A DNA stretch of 47,689 bases from an uncultured Acholeplasmatales bacterium (GTDB lineage: Bacteria; Bacillota_I; Bacilli_A; Acholeplasmatales; Anaeroplasmataceae): positions 1-47,689 of the forward strand of contig CALUQZ010000011.1 in assembly GCA_944323055.1 (NCBI GenBank), given 5' to 3'. Position 1 is the stretch's first letter. Each line of letters begins with the position of its first letter. Below, piece after piece: positions 17,738 to 25,968 of the stretch. Under the pieces are notes generated by a model. That model saw nothing but the letters and a program-made list of their open reading frames with translations. It was not told where the DNA came from and searched no databases. The translations under genes and the position numbers were made by a program.

Positions 17738-18319
17738 ATTTACTAATTTAACTTACTATAAGCATTTTAAAAAGATATTAAATAACATTAATTTAATAGT
17801 TGATGATAAAGATTTTATAATAATAACAGGAGATAATGGGTGTGGTAAAACCACAATATTAAAAATAATAGTTAAAAGTATTCATCATAAAGCATATAAT
17901 TCAAATTTTAAAGATATCTTCTTTTTATCAGATAAATTTGTATTACCAAGTAATAGGTATGTTAAAGATTTCTTATATAAATCAATAGATATATTTAAAG
18001 CTAGTATTAATATTGAATTAATATTAGCTGATTTAGAAGTTCCTAATCAAAAAATTAAAACATTATCTAAAGGTAACTATAAAAAGTGGCAATTATTTAT
18101 AGTTTTTTAACTAAAGCAGATGTAGTTGTATATGATGAAATTTTAGATGGTCTTGATAAATTAGTAATCAAAAAAATTATTAAGTATTTAAAAACATTAA
18201 ACAAAACAATTATTTTAGTAACTCATAATCTTAAACCATTTAGATATTTATCATATAGATTAATAGAAGTTAAAGCAGGTGAAATAATTAGTGAAAAAGA
18301 AAATCGTAAAACAAATTGA
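17730..18319 (+). pseudogene. ABC transporter ATPase interrupted by a one-base frameshift
   Basis: Two overlapping frames encode the halves of one small ABC ATPase. The first (from ATG 17730, with AGAGGG 8 bases before) has Walker A GDNGCGKTT and the signature LSKGN, then stops at 18108-18110. The second frame continues with KADVVVYDE (Walker B and catalytic Glu), GLDK and the H-loop LVTHN. Joining them at 18084-18086 (TAT AAA AAG, stepping back one base to GTG) gives a 196-residue protein with normal signature-to-Walker B spacing. The run has five A's where six would keep the frame. Causes could be real decay, a sequencing error in the A run, or -1 frameshifting on T AAA AAG. It pairs with the permease downstream. 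Confidence 0.82.
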
Positions 18320-18929
18320 TTATTATCTATCTTCAACGATATTTACTATTATCTATTTAGTTATAATTCTAGCTTTTGCCTTATTAATTTATCAAATAGA
18401 TGAAAATATGTTTGTAGAAGAAAGTCTTTATTATTTAAAAATTATTATAATTGTTTTAATTACTTATTATTTTTTATATTTAAATAGTTCTAAATTATAT
18501 GAATTTAGCATGTATTTTATTTATCAAAGAAAACATTTAAGTAGGATATATTTACGCTTATTTTTTATTTATTCTATACACTCAAGTTTATTAATATTTT
18601 TAACTTTTAATTTAATAGCTTATATTAAATTAGAGTATTTTAAAATTGATTTTAATTTATTTTTTACTATTTTATATTCTTTTAGTTTAGTAGTCTTAAT
18701 AAATGGTATAGCTAGTCTTTTATTTAATAAAGTTTTAGGAATTATAATAATTTTCTTTTTAAATCTTTTAGTCTTATTTATGTTATTATTTGATATAAAT
18801 AATTTTTTTCCTAATTTTATGTATGAAAATACCTATTATTTTAATATAGAACCATCTTTTTTATATATATATTTATTAGTAAGTATTGGCCTATTTATTT
18901 TTATTTTTAAAATTAAAGAAAGACGCTAG
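18291..18929 (+). CDS. ABC transporter permease-like membrane protein
   Basis: A 212-residue, almost wholly hydrophobic protein with about six transmembrane helices (roughly residues 15-35, 46-66, 85-108, 116-137, 139-158 and 186-207), as in ABC-2-type or bacteriocin-immunity permeases. It starts at GTG 18291 with AGGTGA 8 bases upstream, overlapping the ATPase gene by 29 bases. It is thus the likely membrane partner of that ATPase. No substrate motif is visible. If the ATPase frameshift is real, the transporter is probably dead. Confidence 0.75.
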   Translation: MKKKIVKQIDYYLSSTIFTIIYLVIILAFALLIYQIDENMFVEESLYYLKIIIIVLITYYFLYLNSSKLYEFSMYFIYQRKHLSRIYLRLFFIYSIHSSLLIFLTFNLIAYIKLEYFKIDFNLFFTILYSFSLVVLINGIASLLFNKVLGIIIIFFLNLLVLFMLLFDINNFFPNFMYENTYYFNIEPSFLYIYLLVSIGLFIFIFKIKERR

Positions 18930-18940
18930 AAACGCTTTCA
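18926..18940 (+). promoter_or_regulatory. cre-like site before the hydrogenase operon
   Basis: CTAGAAACGCTTTCA matches the CcpA consensus (WTGNAANCGNWNNCA) except at the first and third bases. It overlaps the permease stop codon and the -35 region of the hydrogenase promoter, a position suited to repression. No ccpA gene is in the window. Confidence 0.3.
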
Positions 18941-18964
18941 TTTCATTTTATTAAGTGTTATAAT
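18936..18964 (+). promoter_or_regulatory. Promoter of the hydrogenase operon
   Basis: TATAAT at 18959-18964 is preceded by TGT (extended -10). A weak -35 TTTCAT (18936-18941) lies 17 bases upstream. It lies 34 bases before the first hydrogenase gene. Confidence 0.6.
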
Positions 18965-18997
18965 TTAAACAATGAAATTGAAAGGAGCAAAAAAAAT

Positions 18998-19480
18998 ATG
19001 CCTTTACGTAAAGAAGCAATATTACAAATTAATGAAATATGTGATAGGTATAAAGATGAACCTTCTCCTTTGATGTTAGTTTTAGCAGATGTTCAAAGAG
19101 AGTATGGATATATACCGTTAGAAGTACAGGAAGTTATTAGTTTAAAACTTAATATTCCGGTTAGTGAAATTTATGGAGTAGTTACTTTTTATTCATTATT
19201 TAGTTTAAAACCAAAAGGCAGGTATGTTATTGGAGTTTGTATTGGAACAGCCTGTTATGTTAAAGGTGGACAAAATGTTTTAGATAAATTTTCAGAGTTA
19301 TTAGGCATTAAAGTTGGTCAAACTACTGATGATGGTCTATTTACATTAGATGGATTAAGATGCATAGGAGCTTGTGGAATTGCCCCAGCTTTAACTATTA
19401 ATGGTAAAGTTTACCCAAGAGTAAAGTTAAGTGATGTTCAAAGAATAATTAATGAATATAAGAATATGAAAATGGAGTAA
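18998..19480 (+). CDS. hydC: [FeFe] hydrogenase gamma subunit, NuoE-like (HydC/HndA)
   Basis: A 160-residue [2Fe-2S] thioredoxin-like protein of the NuoE family. The cluster ligands are the Cys pair in GVCIGTACYVKGG and the pair in LRCIGACGIAP. An N-terminal helical bundle precedes it. It passes electrons between the NuoF-like and HydA subunits of the soluble hydrogenase. Strong AAAGGAG ribosome-binding site. It lies first in the three-gene operon, 3 bases before the NuoF-like gene, with no other complex I genes, so it belongs to the hydrogenase and not to respiration. Confidence 0.94.
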   Translation: MPLRKEAILQINEICDRYKDEPSPLMLVLADVQREYGYIPLEVQEVISLKLNIPVSEIYGVVTFYSLFSLKPKGRYVIGVCIGTACYVKGGQNVLDKFSELLGIKVGQTTDDGLFTLDGLRCIGACGIAPALTINGKVYPRVKLSDVQRIINEYKNMKME

Positions 19481-19483
19481 AAT

Positions 19484-21358
19484 ATGGCAAATAAGATTAA
19501 AACTATTGATGAACTTGAAAAAGTTATAATTGAAGATACCCATAAATTTGCTGATAAATTAGGTGGTGAAAATCATCTTCGCCATATTGTTATTTGTGGG
19601 GGAACAGGTTGTTTAAGCTCAAATTCTAAACAAATTTTGCAAGCATTTGAAAGAGAAATAGAAGAGCGTAATTTATCTTATAAGGTAACAGTTAATATTG
19701 TTGGTTGTTTTGGATTTTGCAGTCAAGGTCCATTTGTAAAGATATATCCAGAGGATACCTTGTATCGAATGGTAAAAGTTAATGATGTAAAAAGAATAAT
19801 GGACATTGACATTTGTGGAGGTCAAATTGTTGAAGATTTAGTATATGAGGACCCTAATACTAAAGTTAAACATCCAAGACAAGATGATATTCCTTTTTAT
19901 CATAAACAAATGAGAATAGCTTTACATGGTTGTGGTATTATCAATCCGGAAAATGTTCATGAAGCTTTAGGCTATGATGCTTTAAAAGGCCTTGTTAGAG
20001 CTTTAAATATGGATAGACAAGCTGTTATAGATGAAATATCTTTAAGCGGTTTAAGAGGTCGTGGAGGCGGTGGTTTCCCAACTGGAAAAAAATGGCAATT
20101 TGCTTATGATCAAAAAAATAATACAAAATATGTCATTTGTAATGGTGATGAGGGAGACCCGGGTGCCTTTATGGATCGTTCAATTTTAGAAGGTAATCCA
20201 ATAAATGTTATAGAAGGTATGATGATTGCTGGTTATGCAATTGGGGCTGAAAATGGTTATTTTTATGTAAGAGCTGAGTACCCTGTTGCTGTTGATAGAT
20301 TGAGAAAAGCAATTAAAGCACTAGAGGATTTAGGCATTTTAGGAGATCATATTTTAGGCACAAATTTTTCTTTTAGAGCACATATCAGATTAGGAGCTGG
20401 TGCTTTTGTTTGTGGTGAAGAAACGGCTTTAATTAACTCTATAGAAGGTAAAAGAGGTATGCCTCGTCCTAGACCTCCATTCCCAGCTGTTAGTGGTTTA
20501 TGGGGTAAGCCTACTATAATTAATAATGTTGAAACATTAGCTAATATTCCTTATATTATGCGAGAAGGAGCTAACAAATTTAATCAAGTTGGTACAACTA
20601 AATCTAAGGGAACTAAAGTATTTGCTTTGGGTGGTAAGGTTAAAAATGTTGGTTTAGTTGAAGTGCCTATGGGAACGACTTTAAGAGAATTAATCTATGA
20701 TATAGGTGAAGGAATTCCTAACAATAAGAGATTTCAAGCAATTCAAACAGGTGGTCCATCAGGAGGTTGCTTAACTTTACAAGAACTTGATACGCCAATT
20801 GATTTTGATAACTTAGTAGAAAAAGGTTCTATGATGGGTTCTGGTGGCGCAATTGTAATGGATGAAGATAACTGTATGGTTGATGTGGCAAAATTTTATT
20901 TAGAGTTTATTTGTGATGAATCTTGTGGAAAATGTAGTCAATGTCGAATTGGAACAAAACGATTACTAGAAATTTTAGAGAAGATAACAAGTGGTCAAGG
21001 CGAAATGGAAGACTTAGATAAACTAGAAGAACTATCTCATTCTTTAAGAGTAGGAAGTTTATGTGGTTTAGGTCAATCAGCTGCTAATCCAGTTTTATCA
21101 ACATTGCATAAATTTAGAGATGTTTATGTTAGACACATTGTTGATAAAAAATGTGATGCAGGTGTATGTAAGAGTTTGATGAGTTATAAGATCAACCCAG
21201 ATAGATGTAAAAAATGTTCTATTTGTGCTAAAAATTGTCCTACTGGCGCTATTACTGGTGTTGTAGGTAAAGTTCCATTTGTCATTGATCAAACTAAGTG
21301 TGTAAAATGTGGAGTATGCTTCCAATCTTGTATGTTCCATGCCATTTCTAAGAACTAG
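19484..21358 (+). CDS. hydB: [FeFe] hydrogenase beta subunit, NuoF-like NADH-binding flavoprotein (HydB/HndC)
   Basis: A 624-residue subunit where NAD(H) exchanges electrons with FMN. Domains: N-terminal [2Fe-2S] thioredoxin-like domain (about 25-110; CGGTGC ... GCFGFC), NADH/FMN domain with RGRGGGGFPTGKKW near 190-203 and GAGAFVCGEETAL, a 4Fe-4S site ESCGKCSQCRIGT near 478-490, and a C-terminal two-[4Fe-4S] ferredoxin domain (CKKCSICAKNCPTGA and CVKCGVCFQSC). The additional N- and C-terminal Fe-S domains are typical of the HydB subunit of electron-bifurcating hydrogenases, not of complex I NuoF. Confidence 0.95.
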   Translation: MANKIKTIDELEKVIIEDTHKFADKLGGENHLRHIVICGGTGCLSSNSKQILQAFEREIEERNLSYKVTVNIVGCFGFCSQGPFVKIYPEDTLYRMVKVNDVKRIMDIDICGGQIVEDLVYEDPNTKVKHPRQDDIPFYHKQMRIALHGCGIINPENVHEALGYDALKGLVRALNMDRQAVIDEISLSGLRGRGGGGFPTGKKWQFAYDQKNNTKYVICNGDEGDPGAFMDRSILEGNPINVIEGMMIAGYAIGAENGYFYVRAEYPVAVDRLRKAIKALEDLGILGDHILGTNFSFRAHIRLGAGAFVCGEETALINSIEGKRGMPRPRPPFPAVSGLWGKPTIINNVETLANIPYIMREGANKFNQVGTTKSKGTKVFALGGKVKNVGLVEVPMGTTLRELIYDIGEGIPNNKRFQAIQTGGPSGGCLTLQELDTPIDFDNLVEKGSMMGSGGAIVMDEDNCMVDVAKFYLEFICDESCGKCSQCRIGTKRLLEILEKITSGQGEMEDLDKLEELSHSLRVGSLCGLGQSAANPVLSTLHKFRDVYVRHIVDKKCDAGVCKSLMSYKINPDRCKKCSICAKNCPTGAITGVVGKVPFVIDQTKCVKCGVCFQSCMFHAISKN

Positions 21359-21367
21359 AGGTGCAAA

Positions 21368-23167
21368 ATGAGTAAGATTAATATTATAGTTGAAGGTATA
21401 AAATATGAAGTTGATGATAAACAAACATTACTTGAAGCATTAAGAGTTTGTGGATATAATGTTCCATCATTATGTTCATGGCAACATGGTAAATGTAGTT
21501 TAGCATCTTGTCGCGTTTGTTTAGTTAAAGTTAAAGGTGAAAGAAGACTTGTTCCCTCATGTGCTTATCCACTTAGGGATGGACTTGAAGTTAGCATAAA
21601 CGATCCTGAAGCTGTTATCGCTAGAAGAACAAGCGTTGAATTATTATTATCTAATCACTCTTTTGATTGCCAATCATGTCCTAAAAATGGTCAATGTGAA
21701 TTACTTGAAGTATCAAGGATTGTTGGTGCTCGTCCTGATATGTATAAAGGAGCTAAAACAGAAACTACCTATGATGATTTAGCTTATGGCATTATAAGAG
21801 ATACATCTAAATGTATATTATGCGGTAGATGTATTGAGACTTGTAAAGATTTACAAGGATTAGGTATTTTAGGTTTTGAGAAAAGGGGATTTAAAACGAT
21901 TGTTGGTCCTTCTGAAAATCGTTCTTTTGCGAATGTTCCATGTATTGAATGTGGTCAATGTACTCTCGTTTGTCCAACAGGTGCTTTAATGGAACATTCA
22001 GAAATTGATAAATTAGATAAAGCATTTGCTGAAGGAAAAATAGTCATTGTTCAAACTGCCCCAGCTGTTAGAGCGGCTATTGGTGAAGAATTTGGCGAAA
22101 AAATTGGTACTAAATCTACTGGTAAAATGGTTGCTGCTTTACATCGTTTAGGCTTTTATCGAGTTTTTGATACTAATTTTGGGGCTGATTTAACAATAAT
22201 GGAAGAAGCAAATGAATGGATTCATAGAGTTACGACTAAAGCTTCTACGCCAATGATAACATCATGTTCTCCAGGTTGGGTAAATTATATTGAATATTAC
22301 TATCCGGAATTGTTAAGTCATTTATCTAGCTGTAAGAGTCCTCATGAAATGTTAGGAGCTATTATTAAAACATATTATGCTGAAAAACATCATTTAGATA
22401 GAACTAAAATATGTGTTGTTTCAGTTATGCCTTGTACAGCTAAAAAGTATGAAAAAGAAAGACCAGAAAATAATGTTGATGGTATAAAAGATGTTGATAT
22501 AGTTTTGACAACTAGAGAATTAGCTAAAATTATTAGAAGAGCTGGTATTAGCTGGAAAAAATTACCAGATGAAGAATTTGATAATGATTTAATTGGTGAA
22601 TATACAGGAGCAGGTGCAATTTTTGGTGTAACTGGTGGGGTAATGGAAGCTGCTGTTAGAACAGCTTATCATTATTTAACAGGCGGTGAGTTAGACCCAG
22701 TTGAATATAAAGCGGTTAGGGGTCTTAAAGGTCTAAAAGAAGCTAGTTTAGAGATAAATGGCATTATCTATCATTTAGCAGTAGCTTCTGGTATGAAAAA
22801 CGCTAAATTATTATTAGATGATATAAAAGCCGGCGAATCAAAATATGACTTTATTGAAATAATGGGTTGTCCTGGTGGTTGTATTAATGGTGGTGGTCAA
22901 CCATACGTCAAAGAATTATTTTTGCCTAATGAAGATGATGATATTAGGGATACTTATATTGCTAAAAGAGCTAAAGTTTTATATGATATTGATAAGAAAA
23001 AAGAAGTTAGAAGAAGTCATTTGAATAAAGATATTCAAAAATTATATCAAGACTTTTTAGATGAACCAGGTTCAGTAGTGGCTCATAAAGTGTTACATAC
23101 AACTTATAATAAGCATCGAATTAAATATCCTGATCCAAATTCTGATGGTTTTTATAATGGAGAATAA
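21368..23167 (+). CDS. hydA: [FeFe] hydrogenase catalytic subunit HydA, bifurcating type
   Basis: The 599-residue subunit that makes or consumes H2 at the H-cluster. The N-terminus has a plant-type [2Fe-2S] domain (CSWQHGKCSLASCRVC), a His-Cys [4Fe-4S] site (HSFDCQSCPKNGQC) and two [4Fe-4S] sites (CILCGRCIETC and CIECGQCTLVC). The H-cluster motifs are L1 TSCSPGW (C300), L2 MPCTAKKYE (C356) and L3 GCPGGCINGGGQP (C501, C505). A small-subunit-like tail (RRSHLNKDIQKLY) is fused at the end. With the NuoE- and NuoF-like partners it forms the HydABC type that couples NADH and reduced ferredoxin to H2. Maturases HydEFG are not in the window. L1 has Ser where many enzymes have a second Cys. Confidence 0.95.
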   Translation: MSKINIIVEGIKYEVDDKQTLLEALRVCGYNVPSLCSWQHGKCSLASCRVCLVKVKGERRLVPSCAYPLRDGLEVSINDPEAVIARRTSVELLLSNHSFDCQSCPKNGQCELLEVSRIVGARPDMYKGAKTETTYDDLAYGIIRDTSKCILCGRCIETCKDLQGLGILGFEKRGFKTIVGPSENRSFANVPCIECGQCTLVCPTGALMEHSEIDKLDKAFAEGKIVIVQTAPAVRAAIGEEFGEKIGTKSTGKMVAALHRLGFYRVFDTNFGADLTIMEEANEWIHRVTTKASTPMITSCSPGWVNYIEYYYPELLSHLSSCKSPHEMLGAIIKTYYAEKHHLDRTKICVVSVMPCTAKKYEKERPENNVDGIKDVDIVLTTRELAKIIRRAGISWKKLPDEEFDNDLIGEYTGAGAIFGVTGGVMEAAVRTAYHYLTGGELDPVEYKAVRGLKGLKEASLEINGIIYHLAVASGMKNAKLLLDDIKAGESKYDFIEIMGCPGGCINGGGQPYVKELFLPNEDDDIRDTYIAKRAKVLYDIDKKKEVRRSHLNKDIQKLYQDFLDEPGSVVAHKVLHTTYNKHRIKYPDPNSDGFYNGE

Positions 23168-23172
23168 ATATT

Positions 23173-23203
23173 GGCCAATCATGTAATAGTGATTGGCTTT
23201 TTT
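23173..23203 (+). terminator. Intrinsic terminator of the hydrogenase operon
   Basis: Perfect 8-base stem GCCAATCA (23174-23181) with TGATTGGC (23190-23197), an 8-base loop, then six T's. Confidence 0.88.
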
Positions 23204-23224
23204 GCTTAATTTATAATTTTTTTA

Positions 23225-23253
23225 TTGAGATATTTAGCCAAAAATGCTAAAAT
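23225..23253 (+). promoter_or_regulatory. Promoter of gmk
   Basis: TTGAGA (23225-23230), 17 bases, then TAAAAT (23248-23253) preceded by TGC (extended -10). It lies 27 bases before the gmk start. Confidence 0.65.
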
Positions 23254-23280
23254 AATATATCATTTTTATGGAGGAACACT

Positions 23281-23901
23281 ATGAAACTTAATGACCGTGG
23301 TTTATTAGTAGTAATATCAGGACCTTCAGGTGTAGGGAAAGGTACAGTTAGAAAAGCTTTGTTTGATATGCCTGAACAAAACTTTGTTTATAGTGTATCA
23401 ATGACAACTAGACCTAAACGAAAAGGTGAAGTTGACGGAGTAGATTATTATTTTGTTACTAAAGATGAGTTTGAAAAAAGAATAAGTGAAAACAAATTCT
23501 TAGAACATGCAACATTTGTTGGTAACTATTATGGTACTCCTTTAGATAAAGTTGAAGACCAACTAGCTAGAGGTAAAGAAGTTATTCTAGAAATAGAAGT
23601 TGAAGGAGCTTTACAAGTTAGAGATAAAGTTAAAGATGCCGTATTAATCTTTTTAGTTCCACCTTCAAGAGAAGCCTTATACACTAGATTGCGTAATCGA
23701 GGAACTGAAACAGAAGAAGTAATTAAAGAACGTATTGATAAAGCTAATAGAGAATTTAAATTAGCATATAAATATGACTATATTGTTGTTAATGATGAAG
23801 TTGTTAATGCTGCCGATCGAATTATGGCGATCATAAGAGCTGAACATGCAAAAACTGAACGTTCAATACATCAATATATGAAACTTATTGAAGGAAATTA
23901 A
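23281..23901 (+). CDS. gmk: Guanylate kinase
   Basis: Converts GMP to GDP with ATP. The 206-residue protein has the P-loop GPSGVGKGT at residues 14-22, the GMP-binding SMTTRPKRKGEVDGVDYYF segment and EIEVEGALQV. The length is normal. TGGAGGAACACT precedes the ATG. It lies before rpoZ, as is common in Firmicutes and Proteobacteria, but rpoZ has its own promoter here. Confidence 0.97.
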   Translation: MKLNDRGLLVVISGPSGVGKGTVRKALFDMPEQNFVYSVSMTTRPKRKGEVDGVDYYFVTKDEFEKRISENKFLEHATFVGNYYGTPLDKVEDQLARGKEVILEIEVEGALQVRDKVKDAVLIFLVPPSREALYTRLRNRGTETEEVIKERIDKANREFKLAYKYDYIVVNDEVVNAADRIMAIIRAEHAKTERSIHQYMKLIEGN

Positions 23902-23916
23902 TAAAAATGTTATAAT
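23888..23916 (+). promoter_or_regulatory. Promoter of rpoZ
   Basis: TTGAAG (23888-23893), 17 bases, then TATAAT (23911-23916) preceded by TGT. The -35 lies inside the 3' end of gmk. Confidence 0.7.
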
Positions 23917-23943
23917 ACATAAATGTAGCAAGGAGGCTAGAAT

Positions 23944-24180
23944 ATGGCAGATAATAGTAAAATTGATGGAATGCGTTATCCTTCTATTGATGATTTATTA
24001 AAAGTAATTGATTCTAAATATAAGTTGGCATATGCAGCAGCGAAACGTGCTAAGATTATAGAGGAAGAAAACTATACTTCTTTAGAAGACCCAAAATGTA
24101 AAAAAGCAATAGGTCAAGCTTTAGAAGAAATACTTGCAGGAGATACAAAAATCACATTTAGTGATGAGAAAAACGATTAA
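23944..24180 (+). CDS. rpoZ: RNA polymerase omega subunit
   Basis: A 78-residue protein with the omega pattern: an N-terminal RYPSIDDLLKVIDSKYKLAYAAAKRA helix region, in which the conserved 'SKY.L...AAKRAR' stretch contacts the beta' subunit, and the second helix KCKKAIGQALEEILAGDTKI. CAAGGAGG lies just upstream. The position directly after gmk supports the call. Its stop codon is inside the terminator stem that follows. Confidence 0.93.
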   Translation: MADNSKIDGMRYPSIDDLLKVIDSKYKLAYAAAKRAKIIEEENYTSLEDPKCKKAIGQALEEILAGDTKITFSDEKND

Positions 24181-24195
24181 TAAATCGTTTTTTTT
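24169..24195 (+). terminator. Intrinsic terminator of rpoZ
   Basis: Perfect 10-base stem AAAAACGATT (24169-24178) with AATCGTTTTT (24183-24192), a 4-base loop and a T run. It includes the last codons and stop of rpoZ. Confidence 0.85.
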
Positions 24196-24201
24196 ATAAT
24201 T

Positions 24202-25968
24202 ATGAATGAAAATATTAAATTAAAATTAGAACTTTTACCAGATAAACCTGGCTGTTACTTAATGAAGGATATAAATGACAAAGTCATTTATGTTGGTAAA
24301 GCTAAAAATTTAAAAAATCGGGTTCGTAGTTACTTTCATGGTTCTCACAATGCTAAAACTACTAAATTAGTAAGTGAAATTGATCACTTTGATTATATTA
24401 TTACTGCTTCAAATAAAGAAAGTTTTGTTTTAGAAATTAATTTGATAAAACAATATGATCCTAAATATAATATTATGTTAAAAGATGATAAAACATACCC
24501 TTTTATCGCTTTAACAAATGAAGAAAACCCTAGATTAATCGTAACTAGAGAAGCGAGAAAGAGAAATAATGCTAAGTATTTTGGCCCTTATCCTAATGTA
24601 AAAGCAGCTAGAGAAACAGTCAATTTATTAAATCAATTATTTCCTTTACGAAAATGTTTTAAATTACCAAAAAAAGAATGCTTATATTACCATCTAAAAC
24701 AATGTTTAGCCCCATGTATTAATAAAGAAAAAATAGATTATTCAAATTACAAGAAAGAAATAACAGATTTTTTAAATGGTAAGACAGGTAATGTTATTAC
24801 TAAACTTGAAGAAAAAATGTTAGAAGCTTCTGCAAAATTAGAATTTGAAAAAGCCAAAGAGTATCGTGATGAGATAGATAGTATAAAACATACAATAAAT
24901 GCTCAAAAAATAGATATAAATACAGCTTTATTTGCTGATTATATCGGAACTTATGTTAAAGACGATAATTTAGCTATTCATATATTAATGATGAGACAGG
25001 GAACTATAGTAGCTAATTATAGTACTATTATTCCAATAATTTCAGATGCAAATGATACATTTAATGGCTTTATGACGCAATATTATACACCAAATATAAC
25101 TCCAAAAGAATTGTTTTTAAATGAAAATTTTTATGATGAAACACTTTCAGAAGTTATTCAAGCTAAATTTAATATTCCACAAAAAGGTATTAAATATCAA
25201 GTCTTAGAAATGGCAAATTTAAACGCACAAAAAGATTTAGAAAACCGATTTCTGATGACACAAAATAAAGCTTTAAGGGATATTGAAACAATAGAGGCGT
25301 TAGGAAAATTATTAAATATTAACACCCCATATACAATTGAATCATTTGATAATTCAAACTTATTTGGTGAATACCCTATTTCAGCTTTAGTAGTTTATAA
25401 AAATGGCCGACCTTGTCCGAAGTTATTTAGAAAATATCATGTTAAAACAGTTGTTGGAGCAAACGATTATGAAACTATGAAAGAGGTCGTTTATAGACGT
25501 TATTTGCGATTAAAACTTGAAGGTAAGGAAATGCCAGATTTAATTTTAATGGATGGTGGGCAAATTCAAGTACATGCTTGTTTAGAAGTACTTAAAGTTT
25601 TAAATATTGATATTCCAGTTGGCGGTATTCAAAAAGATGAACACCATAGAGCTAAATTAATATATTTTAATGAAAAAGAAATTCCAATTGCTAAAAATAG
25701 TCCAATCTATATGTTAATAGCTAATATTAGTGAACGAGTTCATGATTTTGCGATAAACTTTTTTCGTTCAACTAAAGCTAAAGGACTTTTTACTAGTCGT
25801 TTAGATGGCATAGTTGGCTTAGGTAAAGCAAGAAAAGAAAAACTGCTAAAAGAATTTATTACGATAGATGCTATAAAGAGCGCCTCTATTACAGATATTG
25901 TAAAATTAGGTATTCCGGAAAATGTAGCTATTAATGTATTAAATAAACTAAATGAGGTTAAAGAATGA
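24202..25968 (+). CDS. uvrC: UvrABC excinuclease subunit C
   Basis: Makes the 3' and 5' incisions of nucleotide-excision repair. Domains in 588 residues: GIY-YIG nuclease (about 10-92; CYLMKDINDKVIYVGKAKNL), a Cys region CLYYHLKQCLAPC, UVR motif (LEFEKAKEYRDEI, near 220), the RNase H-like endonuclease domain (SFDNSNLFGEYPISALVV ... LILMDGGQIQV) and a C-terminal helix-hairpin-helix (GIVGLGKARKEKLL). The ATG comes directly after the rpoZ terminator without a Shine-Dalgarno sequence (TATAATT before ATG). It is coupled to the following exonuclease gene by ATGA. Confidence 0.97.
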   Translation: MNENIKLKLELLPDKPGCYLMKDINDKVIYVGKAKNLKNRVRSYFHGSHNAKTTKLVSEIDHFDYIITASNKESFVLEINLIKQYDPKYNIMLKDDKTYPFIALTNEENPRLIVTREARKRNNAKYFGPYPNVKAARETVNLLNQLFPLRKCFKLPKKECLYYHLKQCLAPCINKEKIDYSNYKKEITDFLNGKTGNVITKLEEKMLEASAKLEFEKAKEYRDEIDSIKHTINAQKIDINTALFADYIGTYVKDDNLAIHILMMRQGTIVANYSTIIPIISDANDTFNGFMTQYYTPNITPKELFLNENFYDETLSEVIQAKFNIPQKGIKYQVLEMANLNAQKDLENRFLMTQNKALRDIETIEALGKLLNINTPYTIESFDNSNLFGEYPISALVVYKNGRPCPKLFRKYHVKTVVGANDYETMKEVVYRRYLRLKLEGKEMPDLILMDGGQIQVHACLEVLKVLNIDIPVGGIQKDEHHRAKLIYFNEKEIPIAKNSPIYMLIANISERVHDFAINFFRSTKAKGLFTSRLDGIVGLGKARKEKLLKEFITIDAIKSASITDIVKLGIPENVAINVLNKLNEVKE

